Source of the DNA: Gp6-AA40 sp035571515
GTDB lineage: Bacteria > Acidobacteriota > Vicinamibacteria > Vicinamibacterales > UBA2999
Assembly (NCBI GenBank): GCA_035571515.1
Contig: DATNCQ010000039.1
Location: 1-64,000 of the forward strand
Direction of reading: 5' to 3'
Length of the DNA: 64,000 nt
A program made the translations under genes and the position numbers. Under the pieces are notes generated by a model. That model was not told where the DNA came from and ran no database searches. It saw only the letters and a program-made list of their open reading frames with translations. Shown here in pieces: positions 8,989-17,219 of the stretch. Numbering within the stretch: position 1 is the first letter of the stretch; each line of letters opens with the position of its first letter.

Positions 8989-11361
8989 ATGTCTGTCGCC
9001 AGAATCATCCGGTCTGTCCTTGTGCTCAGTCTTGCCGCGCTCAGCGGCGACCGCGTCCACACACAGCAGCCGCCGCCGTTCCAGTTTCATCTCCTCGAAG
9101 CGACGATTGCCGACGTGCACCGCGGCATTCAGCTCGGCCAGGTGAGTTGCCGGGCCCTGGTGCAGGCGTACATCAACAGGGCCAGGGCGTACAACGGGAC
9201 CTGCAATCAGCTCGTCACCGAGCCGATGGCGCCGACGTACCTGCCCGGCTACCGTGAATACGCCGCGGCGGTCGCGGCGACGGCGAGCCTGCCGGTGGAC
9301 GACCCGCGGAAGACGCCGCCGATCGAGTTCGGGCGGATGGAGCCGACCTCATCGGACCCCGCCGTGCAGCAGCAGTACGGCATGACGGTCGGCATCCCGA
9401 ACGCGGGGCAGGTCCGGGCGCTCGGAATGGTCAACATCCGCGGCCAGCGGTCCGTCACCTGCAAGGGGGATTTCGATCGGCATCCCTCGGCCGGTCCGTT
9501 GCCGCCCGGGGCGCCGAAGGTGTGCGAGGAGTTCCGCCGCCAGCCGGACGCGCTGGAGCGCGCGACGGAGCTCGACGCGCAGTACGGCCGCAACCCGGAC
9601 CTGCAGAACCTGCCGATGTACTGCATTCCGTTCTCGTTCAAGGACTCGTACGACGTCAAGGACCTGCGGTCGACGGGCGGCGCCGACGCGCGCTACGACA
9701 TCGACTTCCCCGCGCGCGATCACACGCTCGTCGCCGAGCTGCGGCAGAAGGGCGCGATCATCTACGCGAAAGCCAACACCACCGAGTACAACGGCCGCGG
9801 CCCGGGCGATCCGGGAGGCCGGAACGAGCCGACGAAAGTGCTGCCGTCGACGCTGGGCTATCAGCGCAGCACGTGGGCCGGCAACCCGTGCAACTCGTAC
9901 GACCAGACGCGCGCCGCGTCGATCGGGTCGAGCTCGGGCTCGGGCGTCTCGGTCAGCACGAACCTCGTGATGTGCAGCATTTGCGAGGAGACGGGGCAGT
10001 CGTGCCGCGGGCCGGCCAATCACAACTCGGTGGCGCTCATCCTGCCGCACAAGGCGCACCTGTCGTTTCTGGGCGGCGCCATCGGCGCGGAGATCTACAA
10101 CGACCGCGCCGGCATTCACTGCCGCTCCGTCGGCGACGCCGTGAAGGTGCTCGACGCGCTGAAGAACGCCGATCGCGGGTACTACGACCCGCGCGACATC
10201 TTCACCACCGTGCCGCGGGCGAGCCTGCCGTCCGAGCCGTACGCGAACGCGGTGACAGAGGGAAGACCGGGCGCGCTCAGGGGGATGCGGATCGGCATCA
10301 TCCGTGAGTTCATGGTGAAGCACGCCAAGGTCGACGAGCCGATCGTCGACGCGGCCGCCGCGGAAATGAAGACGATGCTCGGCGGTTACCTGGGGGCGAC
10401 GCTCGTGGAGTCGGTGACGCCGGGCTGGGTGGACGACCCCGACGTCGAGAACATGTCGACCACGATCGATCGCGCGATCGCGCAGCTGGCGCCGGTCCTC
10501 TATCCGGACCTGCTGCTGCGATTGACCGCGGCCAACGAGCCCTTCTACCCGGACTTCGCGGCGAAGATCAAGCCGACCGAGTTCGCTCCCGGGGTGCGCA
10601 AGGGGACGGGAACGATGGCGGCGGCCGACTGGATGGTGCGCTGGGCGGAAGGGCTCGAGCCGTCGCCGCGCAACCTGACGCTGCGCAGCGTGCTCGCTGG
10701 CGGCGAGGCGCAGTCGCGCACGTTCCGCTTCCACATCCCGCAGTACCTGAGCCGCCGGGCGAAGGACTGGGCCGAGCGGGGATACACGGAAACGCTCGTC
10801 GACTGGCCGTCGCTCAATGCCCGATCGAAGTTCTGGGGCGACGACCAGCGGGCGGCGTTCAAGAACTGGGAAGAGATCGACAACCTCTACGAGCCGCCGA
10901 AGGGGATTGCCGACAACATGCAGCGGCGCGAGTTCCTGCAACGCGTGCTGATGAAGGTCATTCAGGACAACAAGCTCGATCTGGTCATCCAGCTGCACAC
11001 GGCGCTGCCACCGGGCAAGATCGGGCTGGCGCCGGAGCCCAACGTGAACAATCGCGCGATCTCGTACCCGTTGGGCCCGAACGCGGGCATCACCGAAATC
11101 CTGATCCCCGCCGGCTACGTGAGGGTCGCCTACGACCCGGTGTTCGAGCTTGCGACCGATGCCAACGGCCGGAAGTTCTACCGCAGCCGCACGGGAACGA
11201 CGCCGACCGAGGCGCCGGCGCCAGGCATCCCGTTTTCGATCAATTTTCTGGTGGAGCCGGGGAGGGAGCCGCTGGCGCTGAAAGCCGCGACGGCGTACCA
11301 GTCGGCCTCGAAGCGCCGTGTGCCGCCACCGGCCTTCCGGCCGCTTCCGGGCGAGCCGTAG
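8989..11361 (+). CDS. Exported amidase-signature family protein, unusually large
   Basis: The 790-residue product has a signal peptide (about 1-24) and an amidase-signature core. The expected catalytic triad is visible: Lys218 in FSFKDSYD, the cis-serine in GSSSGSG (314-318) and nucleophile Ser338 in ETGQSCRGPAN. Amidase-signature enzymes hydrolyse carboxamides. Typical members are 450-600 residues; the extra length lies in a long N-terminal extension before the core (about 25-205) and insertions in the C-terminal half. The usual GGSIR around the nucleophile is GQSCR here, so substrate range may differ. ATG 8989 follows GGAGAGG. It diverges from the GVW-type unit, suggesting coexpression. Confidence 0.85.
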   Translation: MSVARIIRSVLVLSLAALSGDRVHTQQPPPFQFHLLEATIADVHRGIQLGQVSCRALVQAYINRARAYNGTCNQLVTEPMAPTYLPGYREYAAAVAATASLPVDDPRKTPPIEFGRMEPTSSDPAVQQQYGMTVGIPNAGQVRALGMVNIRGQRSVTCKGDFDRHPSAGPLPPGAPKVCEEFRRQPDALERATELDAQYGRNPDLQNLPMYCIPFSFKDSYDVKDLRSTGGADARYDIDFPARDHTLVAELRQKGAIIYAKANTTEYNGRGPGDPGGRNEPTKVLPSTLGYQRSTWAGNPCNSYDQTRAASIGSSSGSGVSVSTNLVMCSICEETGQSCRGPANHNSVALILPHKAHLSFLGGAIGAEIYNDRAGIHCRSVGDAVKVLDALKNADRGYYDPRDIFTTVPRASLPSEPYANAVTEGRPGALRGMRIGIIREFMVKHAKVDEPIVDAAAAEMKTMLGGYLGATLVESVTPGWVDDPDVENMSTTIDRAIAQLAPVLYPDLLLRLTAANEPFYPDFAAKIKPTEFAPGVRKGTGTMAAADWMVRWAEGLEPSPRNLTLRSVLAGGEAQSRTFRFHIPQYLSRRAKDWAERGYTETLVDWPSLNARSKFWGDDQRAAFKNWEEIDNLYEPPKGIADNMQRREFLQRVLMKVIQDNKLDLVIQLHTALPPGKIGLAPEPNVNNRAISYPLGPNAGITEILIPAGYVRVAYDPVFELATDANGRKFYRSRTGTTPTEAPAPGIPFSINFLVEPGREPLALKAATAYQSASKRRVPPPAFRPLPGEP

Positions 11362-11373
11362 GCTGGCGATCGG

Positions 11374-12162
11374 CTAGTTGCGGCAGTTGACGCGCGTGGA
11401 GACGGGCGCGAGGGTCGAATGCCGGCGCCCCTCGCCGCGCGCGCCTGCATGCGCCGCGGACGACTGAACGCGAGGCGGGTGCACACGCCGCCGGTCGGCG
11501 CGGAATGCCTCGAAGGTGAAGCCTTCGTTCACGAGCCGCTGCTCGTAGCCGGCCTGGAAGGTGGAGAGCTCCAGCTCGGAGCGGAACTGGTAGACGGCCC
11601 GCTTCCATTTCGGTCCCGACACGATGAGCTCGAAATCGCCACGGCGCACGATCCGCACCGATTCGTCGTTGCGCACGAAGAGCCACGAATCGAGCTCGCC
11701 TGATTCACGATGCGCGACGCCGTCACCGGCGAGCTGCACCAGCGAGTCGAAGAGCGCGTCGGGCAGGCACGGGATTGGAATCAGCAGGTCGCAGCCGAAG
11801 CGGTGCGCGCGCACCGGCGTCATGCCGAAGACGTCGCCGGAAAGCAGCGCGATGGGAATGTTGGACGTCTGCCGCGAGCGCCGCAGCGTCAGCACGAGGT
11901 CGACTCCGCGTCCGTCCTCGAGCTTGTCCTCGATGAGGACGACGTCGGGCGTGAACATGGAGAGGTGCGCGAGCGCGGCCGTCGCGTTCTTGACTTCGAG
12001 TACTGCCACCCCTCGCCACACGAGGTACTCGGCATACATCGTTCGTGTCGCGCGGCTCGACGTGACGATGAGGATCGATCCCAGGCTGGCGCGCGGCGCA
12101 GGCGCTGCCGGCAAATGTGAAACGGCCCTCAGGGGAATAAGCGACACGACGACCTCCACCAT
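11374..12162 (-). CDS. Degenerate receiver-domain protein with unknown C-terminal domain
   Basis: This 262-residue protein has a response-regulator-like fold at about residues 28-145 (SILIVTSS, DVVLIEDKL, NIPIALLSGD). The phosphorylation residues are not conserved. The acidic pair after strand 1 is SS (35-36), the phospho-acceptor position is Glu78 followed by Asp79, and the strand-5 lysine is missing (IPIPCLP). Residues about 150-240 form a second domain (SWLFVRNDESVRIVRRGDF, VYQFRSELELSTFQAGYEQ) that I do not recognise. The basic C-terminus is low complexity. ATG 12162 has no ribosome-binding site; GTG 12147 has GGAGG 6 bases upstream and may be the true start. The gene converges with the amidase. 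Confidence 0.7.
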   Translation of the reverse strand: MVEVVVSLIPLRAVSHLPAAPAPRASLGSILIVTSSRATRTMYAEYLVWRGVAVLEVKNATAALAHLSMFTPDVVLIEDKLEDGRGVDLVLTLRRSRQTSNIPIALLSGDVFGMTPVRAHRFGCDLLIPIPCLPDALFDSLVQLAGDGVAHRESGELDSWLFVRNDESVRIVRRGDFELIVSGPKWKRAVYQFRSELELSTFQAGYEQRLVNEGFTFEAFRADRRRVHPPRVQSSAAHAGARGEGRRHSTLAPVSTRVNCRN

Positions 12163-12329
12163 TAAGAGGGATGGCAGAGCTTCGAGTTGATATATGCAGG
12201 AATCAGAAATCGATATGACACGAAGCGACTCAGTGGTCTCATGACGCCACCCTGACGTCACGCCAGCGGGTCAGAGTCGGAGGCAGGCCGTATGCGAGTC
12301 GGAGTCTGCTATGGACCCTGTGTGCGCCG

Positions 12330-12689
12330 CTACCGCCGACGCCCGGTACCGTCGCGATAGCCGGCGTCGTAGCCGGCGCGGAAGCCGGCGCGATAGTTGT
12401 CCCTGTAGGCGTCGCGCGAACCGTACGACCGATTGAACCCCTGGTCGGCCTCGCGATACTCGCGATGGCCCACGGGATCGTAGCTCCGGCGATCGTTGCG
12501 GTCGTCCTGGGCGTTCCGGAAACCGTCGGCATACCCGCGCGCGTACGCGGGGTCCTGGTAACCGCGCGTGAGACCGGGCGGCGCGGAGCCCAGTCGGCCG
12601 CCCGCGCGCCCGCGTCCCTGCGCGTCAGCCGGAAGCGTGCTCGCCGCAAGCGCCAACGCGACGAAAAATGACGTGATGACCCGGACCAT
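12330..12689 (-). CDS. Small exported Gly/Arg/Tyr-rich repeat protein
   Basis: The 119-residue product has a clear signal peptide (SFFVALALAASTLPADAQ). The mature part is rich in Gly, Arg, Asp and Tyr, with recurring units of the form ARGYADGF, YRAGFRAGY and DAGYRDG. No enzyme motif is present. Such proteins are often periplasmic or surface-exposed and poorly conserved. It lies between the degenerate receiver gene and the TPR protein gene, on the same strand. Confidence 0.72.
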   Translation of the reverse strand: MVRVITSFFVALALAASTLPADAQGRGRAGGRLGSAPPGLTRGYQDPAYARGYADGFRNAQDDRNDRRSYDPVGHREYREADQGFNRSYGSRDAYRDNYRAGFRAGYDAGYRDGTGRRR

Positions 12690-12770
12690 TGTGTTGACCC
12701 CGGCGGGATCAGCAGGCTCTTACCTCAGCTGCAAACGGCGAGCCACGGCCCACGCGCGGATCTGGCGGAT

Positions 12771-13973
12771 CTACCGGTAAGGCTCGTCGAGCCAGCGGCG
12801 GGCGCTGTCCGCCCCCACCGGATCGTTGTCCTCCTCGCAGAGCATCACGGCCCTGGCGAAGTTCGCGCGCGCGCCGGCACGGTCGCGGCGCAAATCCGCG
12901 ATTTTGCCGAGCTCCGAATAGGCACGCCCCTTCACCCAGCCGCGCGCTTCCAGCATCACCGCGCGACGCAAGTCGGGGTCGGCCTCGTCGAGCCGCCGCA
13001 GCGCGACGCGCGCGGTGCCGCGTTTCGCGTACCACAGCGCTTCTTCGCCGAACATCCGCGGCCGCTTGTCGGCGCCGAGCATTCGCAAGCCGGTATTGAG
13101 CTGCGACTCGGCGTCCGCCGCGCGCCCGCCGCGCAGCGCGGTCGCGCCCGCCTCGAGCCAGAGCAGCCGGTTACGCGGATACCGGCGCTGCAGCTCCGCG
13201 ATCTGACCGAGCGCATCGCCGTAGCGCCCCTCGCGGTTGTAGAGCAGCACGAGCGCGAAGCGCGCATCGGCCTGCGCCTCCGACGCGAAGCCGGCCGCCT
13301 CCTCGACCATCTGCAGCCCGCGCTCCTTGCCGCCGCCGAATCCCGCGACGTACGCCATCATCCGCAGCGGCAGCGACATCAGGCTCACCACGTAGCGGTA
13401 GGTGCCGACGATGAGTCCCGCGTCCTTGCGCGACGCGTCGAGCTCGAGAACGGTCTCCCCTTCGTCGTACGCGCGCCGCGCGGCGCGGAACGCGCCGACG
13501 ATACGCCCTTCGACGGTCGCGATGTAGGACGCCTGCAGGCCGACGGTCGCCGCGACCTGGTAGTGCGCGTCGGCGTCGCGCGGCTTCGCGCGCAGCAGCG
13601 CCTCCGACAGCAGCGTCGCGCGCTGCATGTGCGTGTTGAACCGCGACGCCAGGTCCGCCGGCGGCTCCCGCAGCGCCACGTTCTGCCGCGTGACGCCGCC
13701 GAGATATTCGTCGACGGTGGCCGCGCCGCGGCGAAACGAGATCAGCAGCCACGGAATCGTCGCCAGCCCGCGCTCCACCGCCGGGTCGTTCGGGTCGGCC
13801 TTCGCCGCGGCCTCCATCTCGCGCGTCGCCTCGTCATAATCGAGGTTCAGCGCGAGCTCGTAGGCGCGCGCCCGGAGGCGCGTCGATTCGGGGTTCGCCG
13901 CCGCCGGGCAGGGCCACGCGGCGAGCACCGCCATCGTCACGACCACGGCCCGCTGGACGGGAAGGAGAGGCAT
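12771..13973 (-). CDS. Exported tetratricopeptide-repeat protein
   Basis: This 400-residue protein has a signal peptide (VVVTMAVLAAWPCPAAA) and helical TPR-like repeats through the chain: DYDEATREMEAAAKADPND, then AEAQADARFALVLLYNREG-type, YGDALGQIAELQRRYP, RAADAESQLNTGLRML and GARANFARAVMLCEEDN. It is probably a periplasmic scaffold. ATG 13973 is favoured, with AGGA about 8 bases before it on the minus strand; ATG 13994 is in frame further upstream. The start codon overlaps the start codon of the divergent racemase-family gene at 13972. Confidence 0.8.
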   Translation of the reverse strand: MPLLPVQRAVVVTMAVLAAWPCPAAANPESTRLRARAYELALNLDYDEATREMEAAAKADPNDPAVERGLATIPWLLISFRRGAATVDEYLGGVTRQNVALREPPADLASRFNTHMQRATLLSEALLRAKPRDADAHYQVAATVGLQASYIATVEGRIVGAFRAARRAYDEGETVLELDASRKDAGLIVGTYRYVVSLMSLPLRMMAYVAGFGGGKERGLQMVEEAAGFASEAQADARFALVLLYNREGRYGDALGQIAELQRRYPRNRLLWLEAGATALRGGRAADAESQLNTGLRMLGADKRPRMFGEEALWYAKRGTARVALRRLDEADPDLRRAVMLEARGWVKGRAYSELGKIADLRRDRAGARANFARAVMLCEEDNDPVGADSARRWLDEPYR

Positions 13974-15021
13974 GCGCCAGGTCCTGAAAACCATCGATGC
14001 ACACGTTGCCGGCGAGCCGCTGCGCCTCATCGTCGAGGGGGCGCCGCGGCCCATCGGTAAGACGATGGCACAGAAGCGCGACTGGATGAAGCGCCACGCG
14101 GACCAGCTGCGCCGTGCGGTCGTGATCGAGCCGCGCGGTCACCGCGACATGTGCGCCGCGATGCTTACCGAGCCCGTCGCGCCCGGGTCGGACGCCGGCG
14201 TGATCTTCCTGCAGAACGACGGGTATCCAAGCCTCTCGGGGCACGGCATCATCGCGGTGGCGACGATCGCGATTGAATCGGGCCTGATGGTCGTCGGCCG
14301 ACCGCCCGACGCTGCCGAGAGGCGCCTCGTCTTCGATACGCCTGCGGGCGCCGTCCACACGCGCGCACGCCTGCAGGCGCGCGGCGACAGTCAGTCCGTC
14401 GACTCAGTGATATTGACCAACGTCCCGTCATTCGTCCTCACCGGCGGCCACTCGGTTCGCCTCGGTGCGCGCGAGCTGCGCGTGGACGTCGCCTTCGGCG
14501 GCATGTTCTACGCGATTGCCGACACCGAAGCGATCGGCATTCCGCTGACGATCGCGCGGCTCCCCGACCTCCGGCGCCTCGGGGTGGAGATTCGCGCGTC
14601 CATCAACGCGGCGACGGACGTTTCGCATCCGGTCGATTCTCACCTGTCCGGCGTCGCCGGCGTGATCTTCACGGGCCCGCCACAGGATCCCGAAGCGCAC
14701 CTGCGCAACGTCACCGTGTTCGCCGACGGCGCCGTCGATCGATCGCCGTGCGCGACGGGCACCTCCGCGGTCATGGCGGTGCTCGAGGCGATGGGCCTGC
14801 TGCAGGACCAGGCTGCGCACGGCGTCGGCGGCACCGGTGACCAGGCGTTCGTGCACGAGAGCGTCATCGGGACGTTGCATCGCGGCCGCGTCGTGCGGCG
14901 GACGCAGGTGGGCGACTACCCGGCGATCGTCACCGAGATCGAGGGCACGGCGTGGATCACCGGTGAGCACACGTTCTTCGTCAACGAGGACGATCCGCTG
15001 AGAGAAGGCTTTGTGGTGTAA
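13972..15021 (+). CDS. Proline racemase family enzyme (hydroxyproline epimerase/dehydratase type)
   Basis: The 349-residue protein matches the proline racemase superfamily over its full length (TIDAHVAGEPLRLI, PRGHRDM, SGHGIIAVATIAIESG, DRSPCATGTSAV). The first acid/base position is Ser89 in LSGHG instead of Cys; the second is Cys260 in SPCATGTS. In this superfamily Cys/Cys is typical of proline racemase and hydroxyproline 2-epimerase, Thr/Cys of trans-3-hydroxy-L-proline dehydratase, and Ser/Cys occurs among hydroxyproline epimerases and related activities. Simple proline racemase is therefore unlikely. GGAAGGAGAGG precedes ATG 13972. It is followed 30 bases later by pncA. Confidence 0.85.
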   Translation: MRQVLKTIDAHVAGEPLRLIVEGAPRPIGKTMAQKRDWMKRHADQLRRAVVIEPRGHRDMCAAMLTEPVAPGSDAGVIFLQNDGYPSLSGHGIIAVATIAIESGLMVVGRPPDAAERRLVFDTPAGAVHTRARLQARGDSQSVDSVILTNVPSFVLTGGHSVRLGARELRVDVAFGGMFYAIADTEAIGIPLTIARLPDLRRLGVEIRASINAATDVSHPVDSHLSGVAGVIFTGPPQDPEAHLRNVTVFADGAVDRSPCATGTSAVMAVLEAMGLLQDQAAHGVGGTGDQAFVHESVIGTLHRGRVVRRTQVGDYPAIVTEIEGTAWITGEHTFFVNEDDPLREGFVV

Positions 15022-15051
15022 TGCGTCCCCTCCCGTGTACGCTGGAATCGT

Positions 15052-15636
15052 GTGAAGGATCAGGCCGCTGCGCTGCTCGTTGTCGACATGCAGAAGGACT
15101 TCTGTCCCGGCGGGGCGCTTCCCGTTCCCGACGGGGATCGCATCGTCCCCGCATTGAATGGATATCTCGCCGAGGCGCGCAGGCGCGGCATGCCCGTGTA
15201 TGCCTCGCGCGACTGGCATCCGGCGGTGACGACCCATTTCAAGGAATTCGGCGGCGAATGGCCGCCGCACTGCGTGCAGGGGGCAGAGGGCGCGCAGTTT
15301 CACGCGGGCCTGCATCTACCCGCGGATGCGATCGTCATTGCCAAAGGTGACGACCCGTCGGCGCCGGGTTATTCCGCGTTCGAGGGACACACGGCCGACG
15401 GCGCGACGCTCCTTGCCGACCTGCAGCAGCGCCACGTCACGCGCCTGTACGTCACGGGCGTTGCCACCGACTACTGCGTCAGAGCAACCGCGCTCGACGG
15501 TGTCCGCGCGGGCTTCGACGTCCGCATTCTCCGCGACGCCATCGCCGGCATCGACCTCCATCCCGGCGACGTCGAGCGCGCGATCGACGAGCTGTCACGG
15601 GCCGGCGCCCGCGTTGTCGACGGCTTCGATACGTAA
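15052..15636 (+). CDS. pncA: Nicotinamidase
   Basis: This 194-residue isochorismatase-fold hydrolase shows the complete nicotinamidase set. Catalytic residues are Asp12 (VVDMQKDF), Lys98 (IAKGDD) and Cys142 (TDYCV); metal ligands are Asp54, His56, His62 and His73 (SRDWHP, TTHF, PPHC). It would convert nicotinamide to nicotinate in NAD salvage. The start is GTG 15052 with no Shine-Dalgarno sequence. A weak TACGCT hexamer lies 8 bases upstream, so a leaderless message is possible. It follows the racemase-family gene closely and may also be read from it. Confidence 0.9.
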   Translation: MKDQAAALLVVDMQKDFCPGGALPVPDGDRIVPALNGYLAEARRRGMPVYASRDWHPAVTTHFKEFGGEWPPHCVQGAEGAQFHAGLHLPADAIVIAKGDDPSAPGYSAFEGHTADGATLLADLQQRHVTRLYVTGVATDYCVRATALDGVRAGFDVRILRDAIAGIDLHPGDVERAIDELSRAGARVVDGFDT

Positions 15637-15697
15637 GTCGCTCGCAGAAAGACAGACGTGCGCTCGTCGGCGCATCGTTTGCTTCCGATTCCGCGCC

Positions 15698-15919
15698 ATG
15701 AAAACTGTTGTACTTGGTATGCCAATGTTCGGCTTCGTTGTCGCGACGCGCGCGGCGCTTGCCGCCGGCGTCGGACTCCTCGTCGCGAACAAGATTTCGG
15801 CGTCGCGCCGCCGCGTCCTCGGCCTGACGCTCGTGTCGATCGGAGCAGCGACGACGATTCCCGCGGCGATCGCCGTCTTTCGCGGCCGCAAGGAGACAAC
15901 CGCCGAGCTTCCGGCATAG
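15698..15919 (+). CDS. Small membrane protein, two TM segments
   Basis: This 73-residue product has hydrophobic segments at about residues 8-29 (FGFVVATRAALAAGVGLLV) and 39-60 (VLGLTLVSIGAATTIPAAI), with a basic turn (KISASRRR) and a charged C-terminus. No family is recognised. A long hairpin element begins on the last base of its stop codon. It lies 61 bases after pncA. Confidence 0.6.
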   Translation: MKTVVLGMPMFGFVVATRAALAAGVGLLVANKISASRRRVLGLTLVSIGAATTIPAAIAVFRGRKETTAELPA

Positions 15920-15968
15920 CGCGGATTTCACTTCGAGCCTGACAAGGCTCGCCCGGCGAAATCCGCGC
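15919..15968. repeat. Hairpin repeat element, copy A
   Basis: Outer arms GCGCGGATTTC (15919-15929) and GAAATCCGCGC (15958-15968) are perfect inverted repeats. An inner stem GAGCC/GGCTC encloses TGACAA. A related copy lies at 56040-56127. It abuts a stop codon and could act as a terminator or mRNA-end stabiliser. The rest of 15969-16128 shows no gene that I can support. Confidence 0.7.
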
Positions 15969-16128
15969 TCGAGCGTTTGAGAAGCGCCGCTAGCGTGCGC
16001 TGCGCGCTGTTCGCCGAAGCATGGTGATGGCTGCCGCCGAGCCGGCGGCCACGGCCGCTCCCATCCGCCACAGTGGCAGCCGGTCGTTCGAATAATCGGT
16101 CGGGAGGAACGACAGCCGAAATGCTTTT

Positions 16129-16156
16129 GATCCCTGATCCCTAATCCCTGATCCCT
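16129..16156. repeat. Heptamer tandem repeat (GATCCCT x4)
   Basis: Four contiguous heptamers, GATCCCT, GATCCCT, AATCCCT and GATCCCT, lie between the copy A hairpin and the 3' end of the SDR gene. Confidence 0.75.
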
Positions 16157-16160
16157 GCCG

Positions 16161-17159
16161 TTACCGTCGAAGGAACAGCCCGGCGGCGATGGCGACCGCG
16201 GCCGCGGTCGCGAACGCGCGGCGGTGTTTCGAGAACGCCAGCTCCCAACTTGACGATCGCGCGCGTTGATCGAATCGGCCATGCGCGCCGAAGTCGCGTT
16301 CCTCGTCCACCGGCGCCCACAGGTTGTCCGGCCGCTGCCGGTCCTCGGGCTCGGATGTCTGCTGCGACTCGTATCCCGCATGCGCGAGATAGCGGTCGGC
16401 CAGCCCCGCGGCCACGCGATCGCCGACGATGGCTTCCACCGTTGGAAAGCCGACGAAGTACTCGCGCCGCGGATGGTCGGCGGCCCACACGATCGCGTCG
16501 GCCGCGACTTCGGGCTGGAAGATCGGGGGGACCGGCTGCGCGCGGTTCGGAAGACGGCTCTTCACCCAGTCGAACTGCGGCGTGTTCAGCGCGGGCAGCT
16601 GCACCATCGTCACCTTCACCCCGCTGCGGTCGTGCAGCAGTTCCGATCGCAACGAATCGCAGAACCCTTCGACCGCGTGCTTGGCGGCGCAGTAGGCGGA
16701 CTGGAGCGGGATGCCGCGGTAGGCCAGCGCCGATCCGACCTGGACGATGACGCCGCGGCCGCGCGGCGACATCCGGCGTAGTGCCGCGAGCGTGCCGTGC
16801 ACGACGCCCAGGTACGTCACCTCCGTCACGCGCCTGAACTCGGTCGGGTCCATGTCGCGAATGGGGGAGAACACGCTCGCCATCGCGTTGTTGATCCAGA
16901 CGTCGATCGGCCCGTACGTGTCCTCGAGGATGGCGGCGGCCGCCTCGACGCGGTCGGCATCGGCGACGTCGGCCGGCAGGATGACCGCGCGGCCGCCAGC
17001 GGCCTCGACGTCGCGGGCGGCGCCGACGAGTCCCGCCCGGCCGCGCGCGAGCAGGCCGATGGCGGCGCCACGACGCGCGAAGGCACACGCGGTCGCTCGG
17101 CCCACACCGGCCGAGGCGCCCGTAATCATCACGACCTGAGGCGTTGCGGGGGATGTCAT
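16161..17159 (-). CDS. Short-chain dehydrogenase with C-terminal membrane anchor
   Basis: This 332-residue classical SDR has TGASAGVG at 13-20, the NNA motif at 90-92 and the catalytic triad Ser143, Tyr156 and Lys160. Unlike typical 250-residue SDRs it extends about 80 residues and ends in a hydrophobic helix (FATAAAVAIAAGLFLRR), suggesting tail anchoring in the membrane. The substrate is unknown; similar long SDRs are annotated only as SDR oxidoreductases. The start is uncertain: ATG 17159 is used, with ATG 17168 and 17189 in frame and no strong Shine-Dalgarno sequence for any. Confidence 0.85.
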   Translation of the reverse strand: MTSPATPQVVMITGASAGVGRATACAFARRGAAIGLLARGRAGLVGAARDVEAAGGRAVILPADVADADRVEAAAAILEDTYGPIDVWINNAMASVFSPIRDMDPTEFRRVTEVTYLGVVHGTLAALRRMSPRGRGVIVQVGSALAYRGIPLQSAYCAAKHAVEGFCDSLRSELLHDRSGVKVTMVQLPALNTPQFDWVKSRLPNRAQPVPPIFQPEVAADAIVWAADHPRREYFVGFPTVEAIVGDRVAAGLADRYLAHAGYESQQTSEPEDRQRPDNLWAPVDEERDFGAHGRFDQRARSSSWELAFSKHRRAFATAAAVAIAAGLFLRR

Positions 17160-17219
17160 CGGTCTCATTGGATGCAACGCCGCCGCCACGTCACGCGCGA
17201 CGCACGGCTCGCGCCGGGG

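Noticed and set aside
12253..12260. TGACGTCA palindrome as a regulatory site
   Set aside because: A single 8-bp palindrome with no repeat or positional support is expected by chance.
15990..16100. Short minus-strand frame ending MLRRTARSAR with a hydrophobic stretch
   Set aside because: No start codon fits: an in-frame stop lies near 16160 and the only internal ATGs give under 30 residues. It may be a relic of an SDR tail, but evidence is too thin.
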